From: Mollicutes bacterium
Lineage (GTDB): Bacteria > Bacillota_I > Bacilli_A > Izemoplasmatales > Izemoplasmataceae
Assembly: GCA_003555335.1 (NCBI GenBank)
Contig: PWHD01000057.1
Span: 1-5,080, forward strand
Length of the DNA stretch: 5,080 nt
Direction: 5' to 3'
Positions 1 to 5,080 of this stretch are shown piece after piece; the first letter of the stretch is position 1; each line of letters starts with the position of its first letter. A model generated the notes under the pieces. That model was not told the origin of the DNA and searched no databases. It saw only the letters and a program-made list of their open reading frames with translations. The position numbers were made by a program, and so were the translations under genes.

Positions 1-4
1 AGGA
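1..4 (+). promoter_or_regulatory. RBS of transaldolase gene
   Basis: AGGA lies six bases before ATG 11, at the very edge of the window. It may be the end of a longer AGGAGG-type site that starts outside. Confidence 0.7.
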
Positions 5-10
5 TAAAAC

Positions 11-661
11 ATGAAACTATTTATCGACACAGCGAATGTGGAACACATCCGGGAAATAGCAGAACTCGGAATATTGAGTGGCGTCACCACCAACCCGACA
101 CTCATTGCCAAAGAAGGCAGAGACTTCAAAGAGGTACTCAAAGAGATTACCAGCCTTGTTGATGGACCTGTCAACGGCGAAGTCATTTCCCTCAAAGCAG
201 AAGAAATGATTGAAGAGGGCCGCGAAATTGCCAAAATGCACAAGAACATGATTGTCAAGATCCCGATGACCAAAGAAGGACTCAAGGCGGTCAAGACACT
301 TTCAAGCGAAGGCATCAAGACAAACGTGACACTTATATTCAGCGCCAACCAGGCCTTGTTCGCAGCCATCGCCGGTGCGACCTATGTCTCACCATTCGTC
401 GGCAGACTGGATGACACACTGCATGACGGCATCCAGGTCGTCGAGGAAATCCGTGATATTTTTGACATCTATGGATTTGACACCGAAATCATCAGTGCCT
501 CCATCCGTTCACCGAAACAACTTGCCGATTCCGCCAAAGCCGGCGCACATATCGCAACGGTTCCATATGCCGTCTTCGATAAAGCGTTCACCCACCCACT
601 GACTGACAAAGGCATCGAAGCGTTTCTGAGCGACTGGGACAAAGTCTTCGGCGGGAAGTGA
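11..661 (+). CDS. tal: Small transaldolase (TalC/FSA family)
   Basis: The 216-residue protein matches the short transaldolase/fructose-6-phosphate aldolase family in length and along its whole sequence. It is a cytosolic TIM-barrel enzyme of the non-oxidative pentose phosphate pathway that moves a dihydroxyacetone unit between sugar phosphates. The opening MKLFIDTAN carries Asp6, TTNPT follows at 26-30, and the Schiff-base lysine is Lys83 in VKIPMT. The phosphate-binding segment SPFVGR has Arg132. Phe129 occupies the place where E. coli fructose-6-phosphate aldolase has Tyr131, and Phe is typical of true transaldolases, so transaldolase activity is preferred over aldolase activity. The ATG at 11 has AGGA at 1-4, six bases upstream. 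The gene ends in TGA, 6 nt before the peroxidase gene, so the two are very likely co-transcribed. The promoter lies outside the window. Family is certain; the exact reaction is inferred from Phe129. Confidence 0.96.
   Translation: MKLFIDTANVEHIREIAELGILSGVTTNPTLIAKEGRDFKEVLKEITSLVDGPVNGEVISLKAEEMIEEGREIAKMHKNMIVKIPMTKEGLKAVKTLSSEGIKTNVTLIFSANQALFAAIAGATYVSPFVGRLDDTLHDGIQVVEEIRDIFDIYGFDTEIISASIRSPKQLADSAKAGAHIATVPYAVFDKAFTHPLTDKGIEAFLSDWDKVFGGK
653..658 (+). promoter_or_regulatory. Weak RBS of peroxidase gene inside upstream gene
   Basis: GGGAAG lies 9 nt before the ATG at 668 and within the last codons of the transaldolase gene. It is the only purine-rich stretch at a usable distance. With a 6-nt intergenic gap, ribosomes finishing the first gene could restart on the second. 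Confidence 0.5.
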
Positions 662-667
662 TTCTTC

Positions 668-1144
668 ATGTCGTTGCATAAGTTTGATGCGACCTTGCTC
701 AGTGGCCGCTCACTCAACCTAAGTGAGTATGAAGGCAATGTCATTCTTGTTGTCAACACCGCTTCAAAATGCGGATTCGCGAAACAATTGAAAGAGCTCG
801 AGACACTTTATAAGGATTACAGGAGTGAAGGTTTCGTCGTACTCGGATTCCCGAGTGACGAGTTCAACAAGCAAGAATACGAAGACAACGAACAGATCAA
901 AGAAGCCTGCGAAGTCAATTTCGGCGTCACATTTCCGATGTTCCAAAAAATCAAGGTCAACGGACCGAACGCCCACCCACTTTACAAGTGGCTCAAAGCG
1001 AGAAAAGGTGGCCTTTTCGGGTCCAAGATCAAATGGAACTACACAAAGTTTCTTATCGACAGGGACGGGAAAGTCGTCAAACGCTACTCCCCACTGAAAA
1101 AACCTGATCGCATGCGTGTACAGATCGCAAAACTTCTCGGTTAA
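668..1144 (+). CDS. Glutathione peroxidase family thiol peroxidase
   Basis: This 158-residue protein is a full-length member of the bacterial glutathione peroxidase (BtuE-like) family, which reduces hydrogen peroxide and organic hydroperoxides in the cytosol. The peroxidatic residue is Cys35 (not selenocysteine) in NTASKCGF. The rest of the catalytic tetrad is present: Gln69 in FNKQE, and Trp123-Asn124 in KWNYTKF. Cys81 in EACEVNFGVTFPMF matches the resolving cysteine of thioredoxin-dependent members, so the reductant is more likely thioredoxin than glutathione. The usual FPCNQFG motif reads FPSDEFN, so the middle cysteine found in many relatives is Ser63. The ATG lies 6 nt after the transaldolase stop. 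A weak site, GGGAAG at 653-658, sits inside the end of that gene, suggesting coupled translation. A strong terminator follows directly. Family is certain; reductant is inferred. Confidence 0.95.
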   Translation: MSLHKFDATLLSGRSLNLSEYEGNVILVVNTASKCGFAKQLKELETLYKDYRSEGFVVLGFPSDEFNKQEYEDNEQIKEACEVNFGVTFPMFQKIKVNGPNAHPLYKWLKARKGGLFGSKIKWNYTKFLIDRDGKVVKRYSPLKKPDRMRVQIAKLLG

Positions 1145-1186
1145 ATAAAACTCGAAAGCCTGTCCTGGCTTTCGAGTTCTTTTTAT
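1145..1186. terminator. Bidirectional intrinsic terminator
   Basis: A perfect inverted repeat, CTCGAAAGCC (1151-1160) with GGCTTTCGAG (1167-1176), is extended by AA/TT pairs to 12 bp around a 6-nt loop (TGTCCT). On the plus strand it is followed by TTCTTTTT, and on the minus strand by TTTTATTT. It can therefore end both the transaldolase-peroxidase unit and the convergent transporter gene. The transporter's TAA (1183-1185) abuts the plus-strand T tract. Confidence 0.93.
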
Positions 1187-2151
1187 GTTTGGGCTTTCTC
1201 ATGTCGTGCGATGTTCCAACGCGTATAATACGCCGCGAGTTGAACTTGGACAATAAAGTCAAGTGCGACGACAAGCGCGACTTCCGGACCGATGGAATCA
1301 AAGGCGGTCACAGCGATTGCAAGCGCCGGCGACAAAGCGCGCACAACGGTTCCATTCACAAGCGCGACACGATTTTCAAAAGAAAAGAGACGCGTTCCGA
1401 TGAAATGAACCGAAGCGATCATGATTACATAGCCGATGATGATGGGAATGATGATTCGAAGGATGGTGGTAGGATTGGAAAGCAGCATCTCGCTTCTGAG
1501 CGACATGACAAAGGTGATAAGCAAGACCACAAAAAACGTCGAAGCAAGCGGGAAAAGCGGACGAATGCTTGTTTTAAACCGTTCGTCACCATATTTGCGC
1601 TTCAGGACTTTCTGTGTCAGAAGACCGAGCAGCATGGGAATGAAAACAATAACAAGGATTTGTGAAAAAATCTCGTTAAAGGGAAGCGCAATCGACTCGC
1701 CAAGAAGCACACCGATATATAATGGCGCCAACAATCCCCCTAGCATCAAGCCGATAACAATCATTCGGATGGCTTCGGGCGCGTTGCCTTTGCTCATGAC
1801 CGTCCATGAGACAGTCATGCCGGATGTAGGCAAGAGCGCAATGAGCAATATCGCTAGCCTGAGATACACTTCTCCCGGGAAAAACAGCAATCCAAACCCA
1901 AAGGCCAACAACGGTAAGTATACAAAATTGATTAGTTGTGCAACCAGCTGCAACTTATAGTTTCCTTTCTTCATGAGTGAAGAAAAATCAAGTGTGACCA
2001 TCATGGGATACACCATCATAAAACTGATTGCGGTGACCAGTGAACTAAGTGGTCGCGTATCAAAAAATGCCCCAACAAAAAGGCCAACGACCATTCCGGT
2101 CACAATACTCAACACAAGATGACGCTTAATCCACTTTAGTGCATGAATCAT
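1183..2151 (-). CDS. ACR3/bile acid:sodium symporter superfamily transporter
   Basis: The 322-residue inner-membrane protein has about ten hydrophobic segments, near 12-30, 38-56, 67-91, 97-119, 127-151, 161-180, 200-218, 230-256, 265-283 and 288-309. It follows the BASS/ACR3 fold: PMMVTLDF near 49-56, a TM4 crossing motif PTSGMTVSW (108-116), and LAIAV near 277-281 in TM9, where ACR3 proteins have NNFELAIAV. Annotation pipelines may call it an arsenic resistance protein. However, it has no cysteine at all, and the Glu of TM9 is replaced. Both Cys129 and Glu305 are needed in characterised arsenite-exporting ACR3 proteins, so the substrate is probably another anion and is unknown. The start chosen is ATG 2151-2149, with GGAGG eight bases upstream; an in-frame TTG five codons earlier (2166-2164) overlaps that GGAGG and is unlikely. 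No arsR or arsenate reductase gene is nearby. Confidence 0.92.
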   Translation of the reverse strand: MIHALKWIKRHLVLSIVTGMVVGLFVGAFFDTRPLSSLVTAISFMMVYPMMVTLDFSSLMKKGNYKLQLVAQLINFVYLPLLAFGFGLLFFPGEVYLRLAILLIALLPTSGMTVSWTVMSKGNAPEAIRMIVIGLMLGGLLAPLYIGVLLGESIALPFNEIFSQILVIVFIPMLLGLLTQKVLKRKYGDERFKTSIRPLFPLASTFFVVLLITFVMSLRSEMLLSNPTTILRIIIPIIIGYVIMIASVHFIGTRLFSFENRVALVNGTVVRALSPALAIAVTAFDSIGPEVALVVALDFIVQVQLAAYYTRWNIARHEKAQT

Positions 2152-2194
2152 AAAAATCGCCTCCAAGCACTTGTATTCTAAATGCTTGGAGGCG
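2152..2194 (-). terminator. Terminator-like hairpin overlapping transporter RBS
   Basis: CGCCTCCAAGCA (2158-2169) and TGCTTGGAGGCG (2183-2194) form a perfect 12-bp inverted repeat with a 13-nt spacer. On the minus strand it lies 41 nt after the TAG of the HTH gene and is followed by ATTTTT, then directly by the transporter ATG. It thus has the form of an intrinsic terminator for the HTH gene, with a short T run of five. It also buries the next gene's Shine-Dalgarno. The repeat could alternatively be a protein-binding operator. Confidence 0.72.
2160..2164 (-). promoter_or_regulatory. RBS of transporter gene, inside a hairpin arm
   Basis: GGAGG on the minus strand is eight bases before ATG 2151 and fixes that start over the upstream TTG. 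It lies wholly inside one arm of the 12-bp inverted repeat at 2158-2194, so it would be paired in any transcript entering from the upstream HTH gene. Confidence 0.88.
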
Positions 2195-2203
2195 TATGTT
2201 CAA
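2175..2203 (-). promoter_or_regulatory. Likely sigma-A promoter of transporter gene
   Basis: On the minus strand, TTGAAC (2203-2198) and TAGAAT (2180-2175) are 17 nt apart; they match the -35 consensus at 4 of 6 and the -10 at 5 of 6 positions. The expected start of transcription is near 2168. That transcript would lack the upstream arm of the hairpin, leaving the Shine-Dalgarno free with a leader of about 17 nt. Predicted by eye only. Confidence 0.6.
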
Positions 2204-2235
2204 AGGATATGCATTGCAAGTTTGTATTCGAACGA

Positions 2236-3057
2236 CTAGGCTCGATTGTTCCGTTCTTTCTTGACCCAGTTTCGAATTCTTGAGAGGGATACATTTTCCT
2301 CTTCAAGAATCTGGCGGTAGGTTTTAACACCATCCATGATGTTTCTGGCGAGCACCTGTTTCTTCTCTTTGGGGATGCGTTTGGACGCAAGTTCTTTCGC
2401 TTTTTTCTTGGTAAGTCCTTCTCTTCCAAACACCTTATAAAGCAAATACCAATCCTTGATCGTCTCGTGATAAACGCCGTATTGAGCGGCCAGATCCTGA
2501 TAGGTCATGCCTTGTTCTTTGAGACGGCATATCTTGTATTTGAAATTGAAATGATACGCTTCGTTTTTCTTGGTACGGCTTTTCATTTTTGATTGCGACA
2601 TGTTGATTACACGCACAAGCTTTTTTTGTTTCGCTTCGTCTGTGCGGATGTCCCGCTGGCTTTTTTCCAGACAAAGTGCTCCGCCGAGCCGGAGTATCAG
2701 TGTGCCGTTTTTCTCAACACCTTGGCGCATGAGAATTTCGGCCCGGACGGCATGGTCCGTGCGGCTGAAAATCGGCAATTTGAGTTTATCATGATCAATA
2801 ATCGAATGTTCGAGCGTTTTCTTGACTTCATCCTCATCCATTTTGGCATCCAGCATTGAAACGGTGATGTGCTGTTGTTCCTCCAGACGTTCGATAACAT
2901 CGGTCTCATAGAGTTTCAACAGAAAACGGTTGTCCTCTTCAGGCAATAGGAGCCCTTTCACGAGTTCAAGACATGATTTGTCGTCTTTGTTTCTATACCC
3001 TATGAGCATATAAGGTATCTCAAAAGAGTACGATATTCGTTTTACCAGTTCCAACAT
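2236..3057 (-). CDS. Unrecognised protein with C-terminal tandem IS3/IS150 OrfA-like HTH
   Basis: This 273-residue protein was not recognised as a whole. Residues 1-150 are soluble, mixed in charge and match no family I know. A basic linker (about 143-165, rich in Lys and Arg) leads to a helix-turn-helix at about 170-218, whose MTYQDLAAQYGVYHETIKDW segment and GREGLTKK ending resemble the first HTH of IS150 InsJ-type proteins. A second helical unit at about 235-268, ending SLSRIRNWVKKE, resembles a second HTH. There is no DDE integrase domain, no IS terminal repeats and no partner orfB, so it is not an intact insertion element. A DNA-binding role, perhaps as a regulator derived from a transposase, is inferred. 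ATG 3057 has GGGAGGG (3063-3069) six bases upstream, its own promoter, and a TAG stop followed by a hairpin. Confidence 0.88.
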   Translation of the reverse strand: MLELVKRISYSFEIPYMLIGYRNKDDKSCLELVKGLLLPEEDNRFLLKLYETDVIERLEEQQHITVSMLDAKMDEDEVKKTLEHSIIDHDKLKLPIFSRTDHAVRAEILMRQGVEKNGTLILRLGGALCLEKSQRDIRTDEAKQKKLVRVINMSQSKMKSRTKKNEAYHFNFKYKICRLKEQGMTYQDLAAQYGVYHETIKDWYLLYKVFGREGLTKKKAKELASKRIPKEKKQVLARNIMDGVKTYRQILEEENVSLSRIRNWVKKERNNRA

Positions 3058-3062
3058 ACAAA

Positions 3063-3069
3063 CCCTCCC
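3063..3069 (-). promoter_or_regulatory. RBS of HTH gene
   Basis: GGGAGGG on the minus strand is 5-6 nt before ATG 3057. It is strong and well spaced, and it confirms that the unfamiliar N-terminal half belongs to the protein. Confidence 0.85.
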
Positions 3070-3086
3070 ACAGCTTTGATAGTTTA

Positions 3087-3115
3087 ATTATACTTGTATT
3101 CCCCTCAAAAAACAA
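3087..3115 (-). promoter_or_regulatory. Likely sigma-A promoter of HTH gene
   Basis: On the minus strand a perfect -10 TATAAT (3092-3087) is preceded, after a 17-nt spacer, by TTGTTT (3115-3110), which matches 3 of 6 at the -35. The spacer carries GAATACAAG directly before the -10, a sequence repeated at the transporter promoter. The start of transcription should be near 3080, giving a leader of about 23 nt. Confidence 0.7.
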
Positions 3116-3147
3116 AAAGAAACGACCTGTAAAGTGAAATTACTGTC
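3107..3147 (-). terminator. Weak terminator candidate after M48 gene
   Basis: Just after the M48 stop (TAA, 3152-3150), the minus strand can fold GAC-A-GTAA with TTAC-AG-GTC (3147-3124) around a 7-nt loop. This is only 7 pairs with an internal loop, followed by the T-rich run GTTTCTTTTTGTTTTTT. The T run overlaps the -35 of the HTH promoter. Termination here is plausible but the stem is poor. Confidence 0.3.
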
Positions 3148-3149
3148 TC

Positions 3150-4205
3150 TTAAAATCGATTCAGCCTTATCCTGATGGACGGATGAGACCGGAAAAGCCT
3201 CGCGTATAGCGGATGATAATATTTATCGTCCGTCTGTTTATGGAGCTTCTCAAGTGCCTTGGACAACCCTTCGCCATACCCTTCTTCTATGGCAAAACGA
3301 TCGGCCTCGAACTCCTGTTTTTGAAGCAAGCCCAAAAAAACCAGCGTTCCAAGTCGGATCAAAATCACGTTGAACAGCACGACTGGAACCCAAAACGAAA
3401 AATCCTGAAGCGTTTCGAATGCGAGTGCGAAAATGATGAAATTTGCGATAAAATACGTGAACACAATCGGAATGACGACCATGACACGCTTGAACATATG
3501 CTTTTCATAGGCATGGCCGACTTCATGGGATAGTATGCCCACCACCATATCGTGGTTCATGCTTGCGAGCAACGGCCTTGAGACATACATATTGCGATGA
3601 TTTCCCACATCCAGCAACATGGCATTCAAACCAAGCGAAACGGCATTTGAAACGATCATGCAAACTGAGTCGCTTTTGACAATGTTTTTGAAAAACGCTT
3701 CCGACAAGCCATGACGGTAGGGCACCATCCGAAATTTATCGGAAAGCTTGCGCACGGTTCTTGGAAAGAGTACAAAATAGACGACAAGGCCGATCAACGC
3801 CATTGCTCCGAGGACGATCAGCGGATGAACCAATACGAAAAAGACGAGTTTCGCCGATACAAACAGGATAACGGCTAAAATGTAGAAGACAAGAACACTG
3901 AGTGCGTTCAGCATCGTGCGTTTATAGTCCGTCCGAATGAGCAATCCGTACAGAGTTTCAATAAATAGAACATACACCGGCAAAATCATGAGAGCCCACA
4001 ACAGGAAAAATTCCATCTCCTCTTGCAAAAGGGCGTGGCCAAGCACAATGATCAGTGCGATAAAAACGAGACGATTGATGATTCTTTTGATCAGTCGTAC
4101 CCGAATTCTAAGCGGAGCGGTCTTCAGACTGAGTCCTAAAGGAACACATTCGAAAAGTGTCCACGCTGAGAGAATGCCGGCTAAAACATAAGCAGTCAAC
4201 ATCAT
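3150..4205 (-). CDS. Membrane M48 zinc metallopeptidase (Ste24/HtpX-like)
   Basis: The 351-residue membrane protein is an M48-family protease. The zinc motif HEVGH is at 227-231, with catalytic Glu228. The third ligand is most likely Glu298 in QEFEADRFA (E298-x3-D302, the M48 signature), and the C-terminal [10 protein letters not shown] resembles the conserved HPS/HPP motif that closes the family's catalytic domain. Hydrophobic segments lie near 3-25, 44-60, 66-90, 100-122 and 124-147 before the catalytic domain, and near 241-265 and 272-294 after the zinc motif. The length and long N-terminal membrane region fit Ste24-like members better than the shorter HtpX, but bacterial substrates are unknown; membrane protein quality control is a fair guess. 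ATG 4205 overlaps the YjbQ stop as ATGA with no strong Shine-Dalgarno, so translation is probably coupled. A second ATG follows directly (4202-4200) and could be the true start. Confidence 0.93.
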   Translation of the reverse strand: MMLTAYVLAGILSAWTLFECVPLGLSLKTAPLRIRVRLIKRIINRLVFIALIIVLGHALLQEEMEFFLLWALMILPVYVLFIETLYGLLIRTDYKRTMLNALSVLVFYILAVILFVSAKLVFFVLVHPLIVLGAMALIGLVVYFVLFPRTVRKLSDKFRMVPYRHGLSEAFFKNIVKSDSVCMIVSNAVSLGLNAMLLDVGNHRNMYVSRPLLASMNHDMVVGILSHEVGHAYEKHMFKRVMVVIPIVFTYFIANFIIFALAFETLQDFSFWVPVVLFNVILIRLGTLVFLGLLQKQEFEADRFAIEEGYGEGLSKALEKLHKQTDDKYYHPLYARLFRSHPSIRIRLNRF

Positions 4206-4624
4206 TCGCCAATTAGTTTGATAAGAACCCTTTTGCGTCGCTTACCGTCAAACTCTCCATAAAAAATCTGTTCCCAGGGTCCGAAATCCAATGCGCCATC
4301 CGTGATGGCCACGGTGACTTCACGCCCCATGATCTGGCGTTTGATATGGGCGTCCGCGTTATCTTCATACGTGAATTTGTTGTGGTTATATTGATCGTGA
4401 GGCTTTTCCGGCGCCATTTTTTCAAGGAAGTCCTCGAAATCCTGAAGCAGCCCGGATTCGTTGTCATTGATGAAGACCGATGCGCTGATATGCATGGCAT
4501 TAACGAGCGCAAAGCCGTTTTTAATGCCACTTTCTCTCACAGCATCCTCAACATCCGACGTGATGTTGATATACTCTCTTCGCTTATCGGTGTTGAACAC
4601 GAGTGTCTTTCGATAATGTTTCAT
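4202..4624 (-). CDS. yjbQ: YjbQ/UPF0047 (COG0432) family protein
   Basis: The 140-residue protein is a full-length YjbQ-family member. It has the conserved [18 protein letters not shown] segment (43-60, His45), a histidine pair area YNHN (79-82), [12 protein letters not shown] (89-100, His93), and the C-terminal [16 protein letters not shown] (112-127) followed by [10 protein letters not shown]. These include the histidines thought to form the active or metal site. E. coli YjbQ has weak thiamine phosphate synthase activity, but the physiological role of the family is not settled, so no reaction should be assumed. It is cytosolic with no signal peptide. It lies between a TPR-like gene and the M48 protease gene, 12 nt after the former and overlapping the latter by 4 nt. 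AAGGAGG at 4632-4638 is seven bases before ATG 4624 and supports the start. Confidence 0.95.
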   Translation of the reverse strand: MKHYRKTLVFNTDKRREYINITSDVEDAVRESGIKNGFALVNAMHISASVFINDNESGLLQDFEDFLEKMAPEKPHDQYNHNKFTYEDNADAHIKRQIMGREVTVAITDGALDFGPWEQIFYGEFDGKRRKRVLIKLIGE

Positions 4625-4631
4625 ATGGAAT

Positions 4632-4638
4632 CCTCCTT
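4632..4638 (-). promoter_or_regulatory. RBS of yjbQ overlapping the upstream stop codon
   Basis: AAGGAGG on the minus strand shares bases with the TAA stop (4639-4637) of the TPR-like gene and is seven bases before the yjbQ ATG. It is near-perfect, so yjbQ should be translated well, and the overlap indicates one transcript. Confidence 0.9.
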
Positions 4639-5080
4639 AGTGAATTTTGTAAAGTACCTGCAGAAATTTATCGGAATAATGAAATGCCTCTTTGTAATGA
4701 CGTCTTGCTTCGAGCGCCTCGGTATAAAGAATCGTTCCGACCTGGATCGCGATGAAATCGCGTTCCTCATGAGCAAGGTCCAACAAGGATTTGCATAAGG
4801 ACAGATAATGGTCGTCCTGACTTTTGAGAAGGCCATGTTCTATGACCTCGATCAGTCTCTTGTCGATATCGGTAACCAATATCCCTTGTTTGCTTCTGAA
4901 GCGGTTGATCTCACGCAGCGCCTCCATGTTCCTACCCAGTCTGAAATACGATAAAATCTTGTAAAAGTGGTACTGGAAAATATTCACATCAAAGGTCTCC
5001 AGAATCGACAGCGCTTGCGTATAGTCTTCCTGGATGATATGGTAACGCGCCTTATTGACATTCACAAAATTATAAAGCGG
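4637..5080 (-). CDS. TPR-like repeat protein, C-terminal part (5' end outside window)
   Basis: The reading frame is open to the window edge; a GTG at 5065-5063 is in frame, but the upstream codons (PLYNF) continue without a stop and there is no Shine-Dalgarno, so the gene is almost certainly cut off. The 147 visible residues are helical and resemble tetratricopeptide repeats. One repeat covers ARYHIIQEDYTQALSIL and a second KILSYFRLGRNMEALREI, both with the small-aromatic-Ala spacing of TPR helices. A third covers TEALEARRHYKEAFHYSDKF near the C-terminus. Such repeats bind peptides or proteins. The C-terminal repeat block could belong to an XRE-type regulator (PlcR/Rgg style) or to a plain scaffold protein; the missing part would decide. 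No Trp and one Cys are visible. It heads the yjbQ-M48 unit as far as can be seen. Confidence 0.82.
   Translation of the reverse strand, partial: PLYNFVNVNKARYHIIQEDYTQALSILETFDVNIFQYHFYKILSYFRLGRNMEALREINRFRSKQGILVTDIDKRLIEVIEHGLLKSQDDHYLSLCKSLLDLAHEERDFIAIQVGTILYTEALEARRHYKEAFHYSDKFLQVLYKIH

Noticed and set aside
1189..1960. Two long plus-strand open frames (1189-1665 and 1436-1960) opposite the transporter
   Set aside because: Their translations are low-complexity and basic with no family resemblance, no usable RBS precedes them, and the minus strand clearly encodes a ten-TM protein there.
2149..2166. TTG start at 2166 giving a 327-residue transporter
   Set aside because: The TTG overlaps the GGAGG ribosome site, which is correctly spaced for the ATG at 2151; the extra five residues have no RBS of their own.
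2152..2235. Riboswitch in the transporter leader
   Set aside because: The only structure is one simple hairpin; no recognisable aptamer core is present and the space is about 80 nt. A protein operator or terminator explains it better.
2236..3057. Insertion sequence or transposase gene
   Set aside because: Only the HTH part resembles IS3-family OrfA; no DDE domain, frameshift partner, terminal inverted repeats or target duplication is visible.
4346..4798. 150-codon plus-strand frame opposite yjbQ and the TPR-like gene
   Set aside because: It spans the junction of two well-supported minus-strand genes and has no RBS or recognisable motif.
5063..5065. GTG at 5065 as the start of a complete 142-residue TPR protein
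   Set aside because: The frame stays open to the window edge with plausible protein sequence and no Shine-Dalgarno stands before the GTG.

Overview
The window looks like chromosomal DNA from a low-to-moderate GC Gram-positive-type bacterium (Bacillota, or a standard-code relative of the Mollicutes). The evidence is strong AGGAGG-type ribosome binding sites, TATAAT/TTGxxx promoters, stem-plus-T-tract terminators and the gene types present. UGA acts as a stop (transaldolase and YjbQ genes) and Trp is encoded by TGG, so this is not the Mycoplasma/Spiroplasma code. I cannot name the genus.

Layout. (1) Positions 1-1186, plus strand: a two-gene unit with a small transaldolase and a thiol-type glutathione peroxidase, 6 nt apart. 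It ends at a strong terminator that works in both directions. (2) Positions 1183-2151, minus strand: a ten-TM transporter of the ACR3/bile acid:sodium symporter superfamily, convergent with the first unit. Its start region is unusual: a perfect 12-bp inverted repeat holds its Shine-Dalgarno in one arm, and its likely promoter overlaps the same repeat. (3) Positions 2236-3057, minus strand: an unrecognised protein with a unique N-terminal half and a C-terminal tandem helix-turn-helix resembling IS150/IS3 OrfA proteins, with its own promoter. (4) Positions 3150-5080, minus strand: a tight three-gene unit made of the C-terminal part of a TPR-like protein (runs off the window), a YjbQ/UPF0047 protein and a membrane M48 zinc metallopeptidase. 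The first junction shares the stop codon with the next Shine-Dalgarno, and the second is an ATGA overlap.

Working together. The first unit joins a carbon-skeleton step of the pentose phosphate pathway to peroxide detoxification; peroxidase activity draws on NADPH-derived reducing power, so the pairing is plausible, but the link is inference. The HTH gene and the transporter lie in the same direction and share a 10-nt sequence (GAATACAAGT) in their promoter regions, which suggests common control. There is no IS, CRISPR array, tRNA, rRNA or recognisable riboswitch. No clear new multi-gene system is visible; the best leads are the hairpin/promoter overlap and the HTH protein.
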